From the NCBI GenBank assembly GCA_014529385.2, contig CM043969.1, forward strand, positions 9,401,001-9,465,000: 64,000 nucleotides of DNA, given 5' to 3'. Position 1 is the stretch's first letter; each line of letters starts with the position of its first letter. Under the pieces are notes generated by a model that worked only from the letters and a program-made list of their open reading frames with translations, made no database searches and was not told where the DNA came from. The position numbers and the translations under genes are program-made. Positions 1-10,314 of the stretch are shown in pieces. This DNA comes from Adiantum capillus-veneris. Lineage: Eukaryota > Streptophyta > Polypodiopsida > Polypodiales > Pteridaceae.

Positions 1-1
1 A

Positions 2-2020
2 TCAATGGCCGATGAAGCTTACATACCGGAACCCTTTCCAGAGCAATTATTTGAGCCATTTGGATGGACTAAAATATTGGCAACCTTGGATGTGTGTGTA
101 AATGAGGTGACCCCGACTAAATTTTGTGATGAAGAAGGCTACGACCTAGTTTCATGTTTTATGTTGAAAGTGTTGAAGGAAGCTAACGAGATTTGTGAGT
201 GTGAAGGCAGAAAAGGTGAAACAAATAGCTATGTCATGGAGCATGATGCCAAAGTGCACATGAAGAAAGCAGAGCAACAACGAGAATATGTCATCATTGA
301 CATACCTAAAGAATCGACAAAAGCTGTTTCAAAGAAGCCGACTCCAGAAAAAGTGCAAATGAAAGTAGATGAAGGATAAAAGCTTCCAAGTTCAACGACA
401 AATCTTCAACAAACGCAAGATCAAAAGAAGAACAGGGACAAAGAAGAATATGGACTATCTCCTACGATGATCAAATTCAATTTATGCGGACAAACAGGGC
501 TCAAGTTTACATGTTCGGCTACAATAGATCCAGAAGCAACAAAGAATCTAACGACTTATGGAACGTGGATCATGATGGGAAATCCACCAATCAATGAGCT
601 AGAAGAAACAGTTTACACAAGTTCAAAAATGCCGATTCCTAGCTTTGGAGTGGCTGAAGCTGTACTCAAATTGAGTACCGGGGAGTATAAAGATACTTTC
701 CACATAATCAACTCCCATCATATCAAAGAGAGTCTGGTCCTAACAGAAAGCTGGAGGAACATCTTCTTTCGACAACAATCAAAAGCTTCAACAACAACAA
801 CGGTAAGACTCCATGAAGCTTCTCAAATCCATGTAGAGAAGAAATCACCAACCATCGTGGAAAAAGGTAAAGCAAAGGTAAACATTGAAGTATATCAACC
901 TCACCAGATGACTTTACCTTCAACGAGCTTCCATCAAATTTCCCACGAAGCCTCTACATCAAGAGCCACACCATCAACAATGCAATGGAAACCAAAGCAA
1001 AAAGTCTATCAACCAAAGTTTCCATCACAGAAAAGCATCCAGAAAAAGCCGAAGAATGTCGAGCAGGTGTTGGTATCCGAAGATCACATCCAAGTCAAAG
1101 ACCCAGTTTGGATACATAAAACACGGGTTCAACCACAACAACAAAAGGTGACAGGGTGGATAGCATCAAATGAGTCAATCATCACTGCTCAAGGCTATTT
1201 CCAAGGAAACACTAATGTTTGGGCCAAAAAGCCTAAAGTAATAGCCTGGACCTACCCACCTCAACCAACGGGTTCTACAAGGAACAAGATGTGCTATCAA
1301 TGGAATACAAAATACTCAGGCAAGCAAAAGAACACCAACAAAAGGCAAACAAAAAGACCTTCCAAGCGGGCAACGCGAAAAGTTTGGGTACCGAAATCAG
1401 GCTTCAACGAAGATACCCAACACAAACAGGTGAATCAGCGGATGATTCCAGTGAATCTACTTGAAGCACAAGGATTTTATGAAGGTAACACCCAAATATG
1501 GTTACCAAAAATTGTAGCTCAATCGGGAACAACGAAGAGAAATCAAGCAGCACAAGCTTCTACTCCAAAGCAAGCAATGACAAACAAAAGCCAACAGAAG
1601 CCAATTACAACCAAGGCTGCTGCAATCTACAGATGGATACCTTGTCATCAATTACAGAAGCAAGGCTTTTACAATGGAAATCATCAGGTTTGGATACCAA
1701 AGCCTAGTGTCCATCAATTCATAGAAGAAGATAAAATGCCAAAGACGGTCACACAAGGACCAAAAACAAGATGGGTTCCAAAATTTCTAGTGGAAACTCA
1801 ATCACAGAGAACCCACACATCTCGACAATCGCTTCTCATGGAATTTAATGCAAAGGCTACATCAAGCCCTATCAAAGCTGAAGGACTTGTTTTACAAAGA
1901 AGTATCAACATACAACAAGAGGAGTCAAAATATGCCAGCCTACTCGACAAAATGGTGGCATCCAAAGACCAACACAATGATAGAGGCATTAATCTCAAGA
2001 ACTTATGGCATTGGATTTAA
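2..2020 (+). pseudogene. Accessory ORF of element A (W-x-P-K repeat protein)
   Basis: One frame is open from the left edge to 2020 (about 672 codons) apart from a single in-frame TAA at 377-379; the 29 codons between that stop and the next ATG at 467 are open too. The N terminus lies outside the window. The N-terminal third has a compact region with C, W and G residues (from 467: IKFNLCGQTG). The rest is basic and Q/K/T-rich, with three imperfect copies of a 25-residue unit built on QG[FY][FY]xGNxxVW and scattered W[VI]PK motifs. There is no zinc knuckle, retropepsin triad or polymerase motif. It is not a protein I recognise. It sits in the accessory position of an LTR element, upstream of the PPT. 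A nucleic-acid-binding role is a guess from its charge and repeats. Confidence 0.55.
1154..1702 (+). repeat. Three diverged W-x-P / QGFYxGN protein repeats
   Basis: Units near 1154-1234, 1439-1510 and 1631-1702 read GWIASNESIITAQGYFQGN, RMIPVNLLEAQGFYEGN and RWIPCHQLQKQGFYNGN, each followed by a VW or IW and a lysine. Extra W[VI]PK tags lie between and after them (KVWVPK, RWVPK). The repeats are diverged at DNA level but keep the same residues, which suggests past selection on the protein. Confidence 0.6.
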
Positions 2021-3112
2021 GGCCATGAATAGGTAAGTCCAAGTCTCCATTACAAATACATGGCATAAAAGTCAAGAGTCGGGCAGCTGAGCCACTAAAT
2101 GAGCAAGGAATTAGTCCCAAAGCTTCAAGTAATATTCTTTGTGGTCTAAGAGTCTTAGCTATTCTAGGTACTGCTCAAGGTGGAGGAGTTGAGCATATTT
2201 ATGTGGTGTCGCTCATGCTGGTATAGGTGAGCATAAGAGTCCAAGTCTATGTATTTTAAGTTTGGTAAAGTGAAGAAGAGAGTTCGAAAGACACTCACGC
2301 ACTATGCTTAGTGAGTAATGAGTGGAGAAGCTTCAACATCAAAAACCCTTCTTGGAAATGTGGAAGATATTGAGATGTCCTTGGATATCACATGTGCTAC
2401 ATTTATTCCTTGAAGCACCTACACCCAACAACTCATTTTTCACACTGCATAATTTTCTTGAAAGAACTCTTGTGTGCATATAGAGTGTCCCATAATTGGC
2501 ACTTGCATTACGCACTCTTACTTTATTTCTCCCAAGCACTCACCTTGCATGAACAGGTACTCAACTTCCAAGTTTTCAACCCCAAAAGCGTATACCAAAG
2601 GCATTTTTTCCCACTGGGTTTTTCCCTTTGGTCATTCAGGTTCTAGACCCTAATTTAGAAACACCCATCACTATTCTATTGTATATATTCCTTCCATCAA
2701 CTGAAACCAATAAAGAATTTGTTACACGATCTTCAAAGAGATAAAGTGGGGCCACATTGTTCTCAACCACGCTTCGACAAAAGCAGCTCTTATCTTCAAA
2801 GATACCAACAAAGCTCTATTGACAAAGTGGCAAAGAAAATCAAACTGGAGATGCCAGTGCACACATGTCAAAGTCTCAAACATTTTGAGATACGAGCTCC
2901 AATAAAAAGTCAATTGCACAAGGAGGCAAAGTATCCAAAGAAGCAGGTATCATCGACCAACTGCACAAATGGAAAGGTAAAGCAAGATGTGCAACAACAT
3001 GCACAAATGCCTCGTCCACAACATCCAAATCACAAGAACACATGTTCATCAATCAAAGGCAAATGGGCACCCCATTTGAACAAGCAAAACATGCCAGATA
3101 TAACTCAATCAA

Positions 3113-3126
3113 GGAAGGGGGGAGTC
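3113..3126 (+). other. First polypurine tract of element A
   Basis: The purine run AAGGAAGGGGGGAG is the same word that directly precedes the LTR of element B at 10301-10314. Here it is 68 bp upstream of a second tract and is not itself followed by an LTR start. Confidence 0.5.
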
Positions 3127-3180
3127 TCATCAACAAGAAGAATAGACTACAAATGGTCGTTTCAAGGGACGACACGAGCT

Positions 3181-3193
3181 AGGAAGGGGGGAT
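3181..3193 (+). other. LTR-adjacent polypurine tract of element A
   Basis: AGGAAGGGGGGAT lies immediately before the LTR start TGTTTGG. This is the expected plus-strand primer site for an LTR element. Confidence 0.7.
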
Positions 3194-4130
3194 TGTTTGG
3201 AGGTGATAACAACATACAAGTGCCCACCTAGCCAAGGCGCCGTTGAGTCATCCGGCCAAGTTTTGATGTGGTCACATTATTTTCCGATGTTTAATACATC
3301 AAACCCTGTAAAAGCCTAATGTCAATCGTCTATGTCAAGTCTAAGTCAAAGATGTAATTTTTCCAATGATGTATGTAAAGGTCCATGAGAAGTTGGCCGC
3401 CGGCCACTTTAGAAAGCCCTAGGTATATAATACACTAAGGTTAGCGGGAAAGGGGAGATCAGTTTTTTGAAGATAAGTGACTACTGCATTACGTACAGAG
3501 AGCTACCTCTTTGCTCCAACTTGTAATCATCACTTCTATGGCTACGGTAATCCAAATTCAGTTTTGTTTCTTGCATTGTGTTCCTCTTACTCTGCTCTTT
3601 CATTCAAGTGTAAGCATTCAAGATTTGGTGAAGGTTTCAAACTCATCCGTTCAGGCCTTAAATCGCTGTTTTGAGTGTTCATATGCATATTTTATGTTGT
3701 TTTGACCCTAGAAGAGGCTTTAGGGACCCGAAAACGGCCCTTTAGGATCATCCGTTTACTGTTTTTGCGTACTGTGGTACAAACGATCGTGATCATTGTA
3801 CCTCTCCATAATGCTATGACAGTGATATGATATGTTCGTGATAGTCCCTTGTAGCTTCCCTTCAAGTTTCGTGCGATTCCGATATGATTTGCATGGTGAA
3901 CGGGCGTGATGACTGTAGAGCTGTGTAGAAGGACATAGGCAGATTACTTGGCTTTAGTGCAATCGATTTGCTTGTAGAGTTAGTAGTTGCATCTCTTCGA
4001 GTTCACTTCATTAGGATTGACACCCTAGTGAGTTTCCATGCCTCATCCGAGTCGCTTCCCCTGTATCGATAATTTTATGTTGATGCTTGAGAGCTATGCT
4101 ATGGACGTCCGTCGCGGCGACCTGCTAACA
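3194..4130 (+). repeat. 3' LTR of element A
   Basis: The 937-bp LTR starts TGTTTGG after a PPT and ends with AACA. From about 3510 onward it aligns with 10610-11214 at roughly 88% by eye; the first 300 bp do not align. So the R-U5 side is shared between two subfamilies while U3 differs. It contains one copy of the CGATCG palindrome (3776-3802). Confidence 0.7.
3776..3802. repeat. Palindromic motif, copy 1 (in LTR of A)
   Basis: GGTAC and GTACC arms flank a diverged CGATCGTGATCA core. It is one of six copies in the left 11 kb. Confidence 0.6.
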
Positions 4131-4757
4131 TATCCCCATTGACAAAAAGCAATCAGCTCATCAGCCAAAAACATAGAAAATGACTGTTCGAAAAGTATGG
4201 ATAAAGAAAACCGTCATGTAGAACAAACAGAGACAGATATGGCTGCCCAAGTCACAACTCCCGGCGACAACAACACCATATCAAAGACCTTCAGGAGCTA
4301 ATCCAGAATGGAAATGGCAACCAAAGCTGGAGACAACCAAAAATTCAGCGACGACAAAGATCGAACGGAGACCAAAAAATCAACACAGAAAGCCTGAACT
4401 AGCAAAATGACAATGAAAATCTAAGAAAATTCAGGAACCTACATCAAAATTGGCAAATATTAAAAAAACTGAATACAAATGGGTTCCAAAAATAGTTTCC
4501 ATCAAAAACCCAACAATCAAGGAGAGAGCAATTGAACTGCAAGCTCTTCTGTTCCATAAACAGCTAGCCTCACCATCCAAAGCCACTGAATATTACATTC
4601 AGTCCCCGCATCTTGCACAGCACTTTGTTTCCCAATGCATTGTCTCAAACATGAGGATAGGGCCACATTACACGGCCGTGCATAGACACAGATTTCAAAA
4701 CCCATACACATGCACACAACCTTCGTCTAGGACGACTCAGTTTAGGAAGGGGAGAGT
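4131..4757 (+). pseudogene. Remnant of a second A-like element, ending in a PPT
   Basis: The frame at 4450-4788 begins with KTEYKWVPKIVS, the same W-V-P-K motif as element A (compare RWVPKFLVE near 1770), and upstream sequence is rich in similar Q/K/W codons broken by stops. The stretch ends in a purine tract (AGGAAGGGGAGAG, 4744-4756), like the ends of A and B. I read it as the tail of another copy of the accessory-ORF family, next to which element A inserted or recombined. What follows (from 4758) would be its LTR by position, but the start is not TG, so the boundary is uncertain. Confidence 0.45.
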
Positions 4758-5491
4758 AACTGCTGAATCTAGTAGCAGTCAGGACCATTAAGGGGTCCAA
4801 CGTGTATATATGTACATAATGCGTGTGTTTGTTATTTTTTTCATTTGTAGAGTTCAATAAAATTAAAAAATATCGCCCACAGTGTCGGAATCAAGTTCTA
4901 GAAGCAAACGCCAAAGTATCATGATAGGGTTATCAAGCATGGAAGATATGAAGCTAATCTGAAGATGTCGGATTTCAGCCTTAATGATCATGACCACATT
5001 TCGCCAGAATCGCATCAAATGGTCATACGACACCAGAATGACGAACGGTTTGACCCACAGATGGTATGCAGATTATATCGGGATCAAAGGTGATGAAAAT
5101 AATACCTATGTCACGAAAACCTCGGGAAGATATGGGTGAGGCAGGCCAAATTCTAGCTCATTGTTCATTTTCACATTTTGAGAGAGAAGAAGAGAGCTTC
5201 TTGACCTAGAGCGAGCTACAACATTTCTAACCCATACGGACGTTCGGAGCCAGCCTTTCATACCAGATTTCACAGATATGTTCCTTATCAAGTAAAGATC
5301 AAGTCTATTACGCATGCAAGCGCGAATCATTGCACAAACGGGCGAATGGATCAAATCAAAGTCGGATTGAGTCAAATAGGTCAAGGGCCCTTAGAGGCAT
5401 CATGACAAAACTTTTTCAGGGACAGAACACATCAATGTGTTCCCCACAATGTCAAGAACCAGGTCATATGATCAGATCTCAGTTTGGTGGT

Positions 5492-5517
5492 GGTACAACG
5501 ATCGCGATTGGTGTACC
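5492..5517. repeat. Palindromic motif, copy 2
   Basis: GGTAC, core CGATCGCGATTG, then GTACC. One mismatch breaks the core dyad. Confidence 0.65.
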
Positions 5518-5608
5518 CCATTGACCAAAATTGACACAGAATTTGCAAAAAGCCTCCCCTCAACTTCGCCAACAACCTACAGGTGTCAAAAATTTATTTG
5601 GGATCTAT

Positions 5609-5630
5609 GGTACGATCGCGGTCGGTGCCC
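5609..5630. repeat. Palindromic motif, copy 3 (degenerate)
   Basis: GGTAC followed directly by GATCGCGGTCGGTG. The two-base spacer is lost and the right arm is altered to GCCCC. Confidence 0.45.
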
Positions 5631-6338
5631 CCAGTTGCAAGTTTTAGAAATTTTGACATGGCCTAGGCTTAGAACCCAGTGAGGGATACACTCTCTTGAA
5701 TTTTCATGAAAAATGCACAAATTTTGCTCATAGAATGGGCCAAATTTGTCAAACACACCCCAATCGGGAAAACTGACCTACAAATACCAAAATTTGATTG
5801 AAAATTATGACGGATGGTTTGAAAGTCATACCTATCCAACTAGGAGTTAGCACAGTAGTAGAAAATCCTGAATGGAGCTCAGAATCTTCCACAAGGACAG
5901 AGATGACCATTTCAGTCTCGAGTGATCACACAAGGGAAGAATTTGGCTGAACTAATGTCAAAGACTAAAAGGAGACTTAGAGATGCCCAATTATCCCATT
6001 GGTATCCAAAGAATACCTGAAAAATACCCAAGTCTGGAAAATCTCCAAAGATGCGGTAAAAAGTGCCTGATCAAGTCAGAATCAGACAGCGGAGTAGGCT
6101 GATGATAGCAACACATCATGGAAGCAGTAAAAGCTCAAAAACTAACATCAACTAACTCCAGGCTCCAACCAGAATTCATCAGGAAAACCCAATATGGTTA
6201 GACTTAGTAAAATAAGATCAAACAGTGAAAAATTGCTCTAATTTGTTCATTTTAAGTCCAAAACTTGAAAATAAATCATCAGTGGGCTAGGCAAGCATAG
6301 GGGACCAAAGACATCCAGTTTTCACCCAAAAAATCCCA

Positions 6339-6364
6339 GGTACTACGATCGCGATCGGTGTACC
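6339..6364. repeat. Palindromic motif, copy 4 (best copy)
   Basis: A perfect 12-base palindrome CGATCGCGATCG is flanked, two bases out on each side, by GGTAC and GTACC. This gives a 26-bp near-perfect dyad. Confidence 0.75.
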
Positions 6365-6610
6365 TCAGCATCAGATTTTGACCAAAACCTAACAGATCCC
6401 TTGTACACATCTTGTTAAAGTCACACATCAAGTTTCAAGCCAATTGGACATCAAAAACCCATGAAAAATCAAACTCTAGTCCAAAAATCCCTTGTAACCC
6501 AAAATTGGGACTTATAAACTCAAAAGTGGTTCAAATAACAGACAGAGTGGACCAAAATGACCTTCTAGCTATCATCAAACCACTCATGTGATCAAATCTC
6601 ATTTGGCCTC

Positions 6611-6636
6611 TGTACTACGATCGCAATCGGTGTACC
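6611..6636. repeat. Palindromic motif, copy 5
   Basis: Core CGATCGCAATCG with GTAC and GTACC arms, followed by TCAG as in copy 4. Confidence 0.65.
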
Positions 6637-7233
6637 TCAGGCCCCGATTTGGCTCAGATTTCAATCAGTCATAGCTCTAGTCTTCCTAGTCCCACTGGTG
6701 AAATATGGACAAGAATGGATGAGATTTGTTCAAATTATGATCAGTTTTAACTTTTGAAGTGCTTTTTACTAAAAGTCTAAATGCTACTGGTTGCGAAAGG
6801 AAAATCCTGACAGCTTGTGATTCTAATGACACAGAATGCCTCGCCAAAAGCAAGCAAGGCAGTGGACAGCAGCACCATATAAAGTGGATGAGCTCTCTAT
6901 AAACAAAAAAGCTCACATCTCAGATGAAACACTAGCTCAGATTCTTGGTCATATTTTCATCGCGAAGTTTAGGGATGCTAATGGTGATATGGTAAAGACG
7001 ACTATCACGCCACAGGAAATATGGAATCTCCACCGAAGGCCGCAGGTCACCGAAGCTGTGCGGGCTGTCCATTTGGAGCAGTTTTTCATATTGCAGCCAT
7101 GGGGAACAGACTACATGAGGGCCCACGAGCTCATGAGCTCGATACAATATGATGGGCAAGCAATGCTCACCGACAAGGATGGTTCAAAGGTAAAAGTAAA
7201 GATCACCAAAGAAATCATCAACAAAGATTTGCA

Positions 7234-7351
7234 CTTCCTTCCAGGGAAACACGACTTGCTGGCAAAGACCAAGTCACTGGATAACGAGAAGACTTCCTTC
7301 CAGGGCAACACGACTTGCTGGCAAAGACCAAGTCACTGGATAACGAGAAGT
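7234..7351. repeat. 59-bp direct tandem duplication
   Basis: CTTCCTTCCAGGG at 7234 recurs at 7293 and the next ~50 bases repeat with one difference. The unit of 59 bp is not a multiple of three, so the duplication itself shifts the accessory frame from frame 2 to frame 1. Confidence 0.9.
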
Positions 7352-10300
7352 CATTTATCAAAGCAAAAAGAAACAAGTACAAGTACAGTGACATGATATA
7401 CGGTGACCTAGAGTTACCAATGAGATTGATCTCTCAACATTTCAGGGTACAAAAGCCTCCTCGCTACACCGAGCCGATCCTGCACATTGCAATGGTCATG
7501 GTTCTAGCAACAATTGAAAACAGAACCATCCGATGCGATTATGGTTCTTACATCTTGGAGAACTTCATCGAAGCAAATTTGAAAGGCTCGGCACAGAACA
7601 AAAGCTACATGAGTGCAGGGCCAATGCTAACAAGAATAGCATACCAAGCTTTGGGAATGATTGAAGACCTACCGGCGGGGCCAAATCTCAAACGGCCTTG
7701 ATTCAGAAAGCAAAGCTGGTTGCTCACTCAGTAAGGACAACCACTAGCACAACATCATCGCGCTCGGCCGAGGCATCCAACAAAAGCTCAATTGATGAAG
7801 AAAAGACGGAGACTGAAGACGAGGGAAACTCTCAAGGGTCAAAAGACAAAGGACCATCAAAATTTGAAGAAAGCGAGGAGGAAGACTCCACCACACCACT
7901 TGAGAGAAGAAAGAGGGAAAGAAGTACAATGCCTCCGTCTGACCTTCAAAAAGCATATGCAGAGGCCCAACAAAGAATTGAGGAAAGAAGGACCAAGTTG
8001 TGGGCTAACAGAAAAGCAAGAGCTGCTGCAACACAACAAACAGAAAAGTGAAGGTTCGAGAAGGAAAGCAAGCAAGAATAGAAAATGCAGCTCGCATACG
8101 GGCTGAAAAACAAAGGTTAGAAGCGGAACAAAAGGCTGCAGAAGTGGACATTTCTTCTCAGTCCACTAAAGGAACAAAGGAGAAAGAAGCGGCTAAAGAT
8201 ACGAACCAAGCAGAGCAATTAAAGAAAGCTCAAAGAGAGAGGAATGTGGAAGCACAATGGGCGGCGGATTTGACTCTCCAAAGAATAATAAAGATTTTAA
8301 AGAAAAGAAAAGCGGACGCGTCTGCTTCACATCCAAGAGAAGATGCATCAAAAAAGAGGCATGTACAAAAAGTGGAGAAATCACCACCTCCTCCCTCGCC
8401 TAAATCACCACCTCCTCCCTCGCCCAAATCTCCTCCTCCTCCTCCTTCTCCATCAACCAAAAAATCACCACCTCCTCCTCCATCATCCTCACAAAAAGAG
8501 TCTATGCCCCCTACTGAAGCAATAGGGTACCAAGAAGCCTGTCAGGTTGTGGCTAAATTTGACTACAGAAAAACCTTGCAAGATCTAGAAAAACAATTCC
8601 AATGCCAGCACGTGGTGCGAAGGGAAAAACAAAAGCAGGTACAAAAGGCTCAAAACATGCAAAAATCTGGGCAAGAGGAGTTAGAGAGCCTGCGGGCACA
8701 ACTGGAGCTCACAACGCAGGAAAGAGACACTGAGCGACAGCAGGCTCAGTCTCTGATCAAAGACCTAGTGGATGTTAGGACGGAGTTGACAGCCAAGGAA
8801 ACGGAATGCCAAGCTTTGACAAAAGAAAGCGACGGAGCATCTCGATTACGAAAACGCAAGGTTCCAGAGGGTTAACAGCTCATACCTCAGTGTCGAAAGC
8901 ACTTTAACAACCTTGATGGCAAACCAAGAACTTGCTAGGGCATTGGTCTCCACATCAGACAATGCTGCAGTAGTGAACACCCTAGCGGCGCTGAAAGGGG
9001 AGCTAGAGCAAGAAAAACTTCAAAGACAGCTGCTCTTATCGAGAATGATGGCCCGGACGGTGGCCAACGAGAAAAAAGTGAAAGAGCTGGAGCAGCAACT
9101 CGCACAAGCAAGGGCCGAGTTAGAGACTCAAAAGCAGATCAGTGACACATTGCTCAAAGAAAAAGAAGTATTGAGTTCTCGATCGCAAATCAGAACAGAG
9201 GAAGCCCAAGTGCAACCGCAACTGCTGTCAGGATAAGAAATGCCTGACTTGCCTGAAACATCACACCAAGGAGAACAAGAGCAACGATCAGCAGAGGCAA
9301 ATCTGGACATAAGAGATGATCTAACTCGGACCATCAAGGACATGCCAGAGGCACCAGCAAAAGATTACATGATATATGAAAAGAAGATAATGGAGTCAGC
9401 GGCCCTGGCGTTCTTACAGCCAGAAGAGCAGGTGGAGGGGTTTGGCCATGAGTACCTACCTTTTCCCTTGATATGCCATGAAGCAATCCTATGGAAGGAG
9501 AAGATGCGGCCGACCCTGCCACAAAACAAAGACAGAGATTACGAAGGTGTAGCACTGACAACTGAAGAAGCTCAGGCTCTCATCGAAGGTCACCCTAAAT
9601 GGAGGCAGAAGTGGCTGGACAAGCGGCCACAGGATCTAACCAACTACCACAACGCTCCTCAACACATTCAAATAGATCCTACTTTCTACCCACTCCCTAG
9701 AAGACGCACATGGAAGGAGTTTGCCGCATGGAAAGGCTTGAGGCAGCAAAAGTTGAACTACCCAATCCTGACATCGCAAAATCCTCCTACATTAGCCTAT
9801 GTAGTCAACACTATGAATTCGACAATCACCTTACTGCGAGACGTCCCCGATGTGGCTTGTCAGATGATGGTAAAGATAGCCCGGATGATTTTCACCTACA
9901 TCCAGGTATTCAAAGACACTGAAGGCGACGATCATCTGTGGAACCTGTTCCTCGAAGGGCATAGAGGGATTTGCTAGAATCTCCAAGATTCACCGCCATG
10001 ATATATTTTGATGGCAATGTACTCAAGACTAATGTACCTGCCTTCACATTACTTGCAGACGTTTGAAGAGGCCTTCATCACAGGTTTCTTCGAAATTGAC
10101 TCAAGGATCTTTCATCCTATGGCGAAGGACCTCAAGGCATGGTACGTAGCATACCAGCACACACTAAGTGAAAACCCTTTCAGACAGCATCAAGAAGCCC
10201 TGGAGGCCGTACTCCGCACGCGAACTTTTTCAGCGACACTTGCCTCTTGGAGCCCCATCAACGACCAAAGCTCTGAACATGCACAAGGACGTGCAAGGAT

Positions 10301-10314
10301 AAGGAAGGGGGGAG
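10301..10314 (+). other. Polypurine tract of element B
   Basis: AAGGAAGGGGGGAG immediately precedes the LTR start TGTTTGG. Confidence 0.75.

Larger units (their letters stand above)
2021..3193 (+). other. 3' region of element A with terminal ORF 2719-3231
   Basis: Between the accessory ORF and the LTR there is about 700 bp with no convincing coding frame, then a basic, K/Q/H-rich frame (2719-3231) that runs through both purine tracts into the LTR. The same arrangement, a reading frame crossing the PPT, occurs in element B. Whether this frame is translated is unknown. I see no domain in it. Confidence 0.35.
1..4130 (+). mobile_element. LTR element A, 3' part with accessory ORF
   Basis: This is the 3' portion of a plus-strand LTR retrotransposon that enters from the left edge. 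In order it holds an accessory reading frame (2-2020), a 3' region with two purine-rich tracts, and an LTR that begins TGTTTGG and ends AACA. No gag, protease, reverse transcriptase or integrase motif is seen, so it looks non-autonomous, unless pol lies beyond the left edge. The accessory product is not recognised. The LTR is confirmed by a related LTR (about 88% identical by eye in its 3' two thirds) at 10315-11214, which also follows an AAGGAAGGGGGG tract. The 5' LTR and target duplication are outside the window. Confidence 0.6.
4758..6835. other. Non-coding LTR or leader-like region with palindromes
   Basis: About 2 kb with no credible gene. By position it lies between the PPT of the A-like remnant and the accessory ORF of element B, so it should contain an LTR and/or leader. 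It does not align with the LTR at 10315. It carries four copies of the palindromic motif found once in each recognised LTR, which links it to the same element family. Confidence 0.35.
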
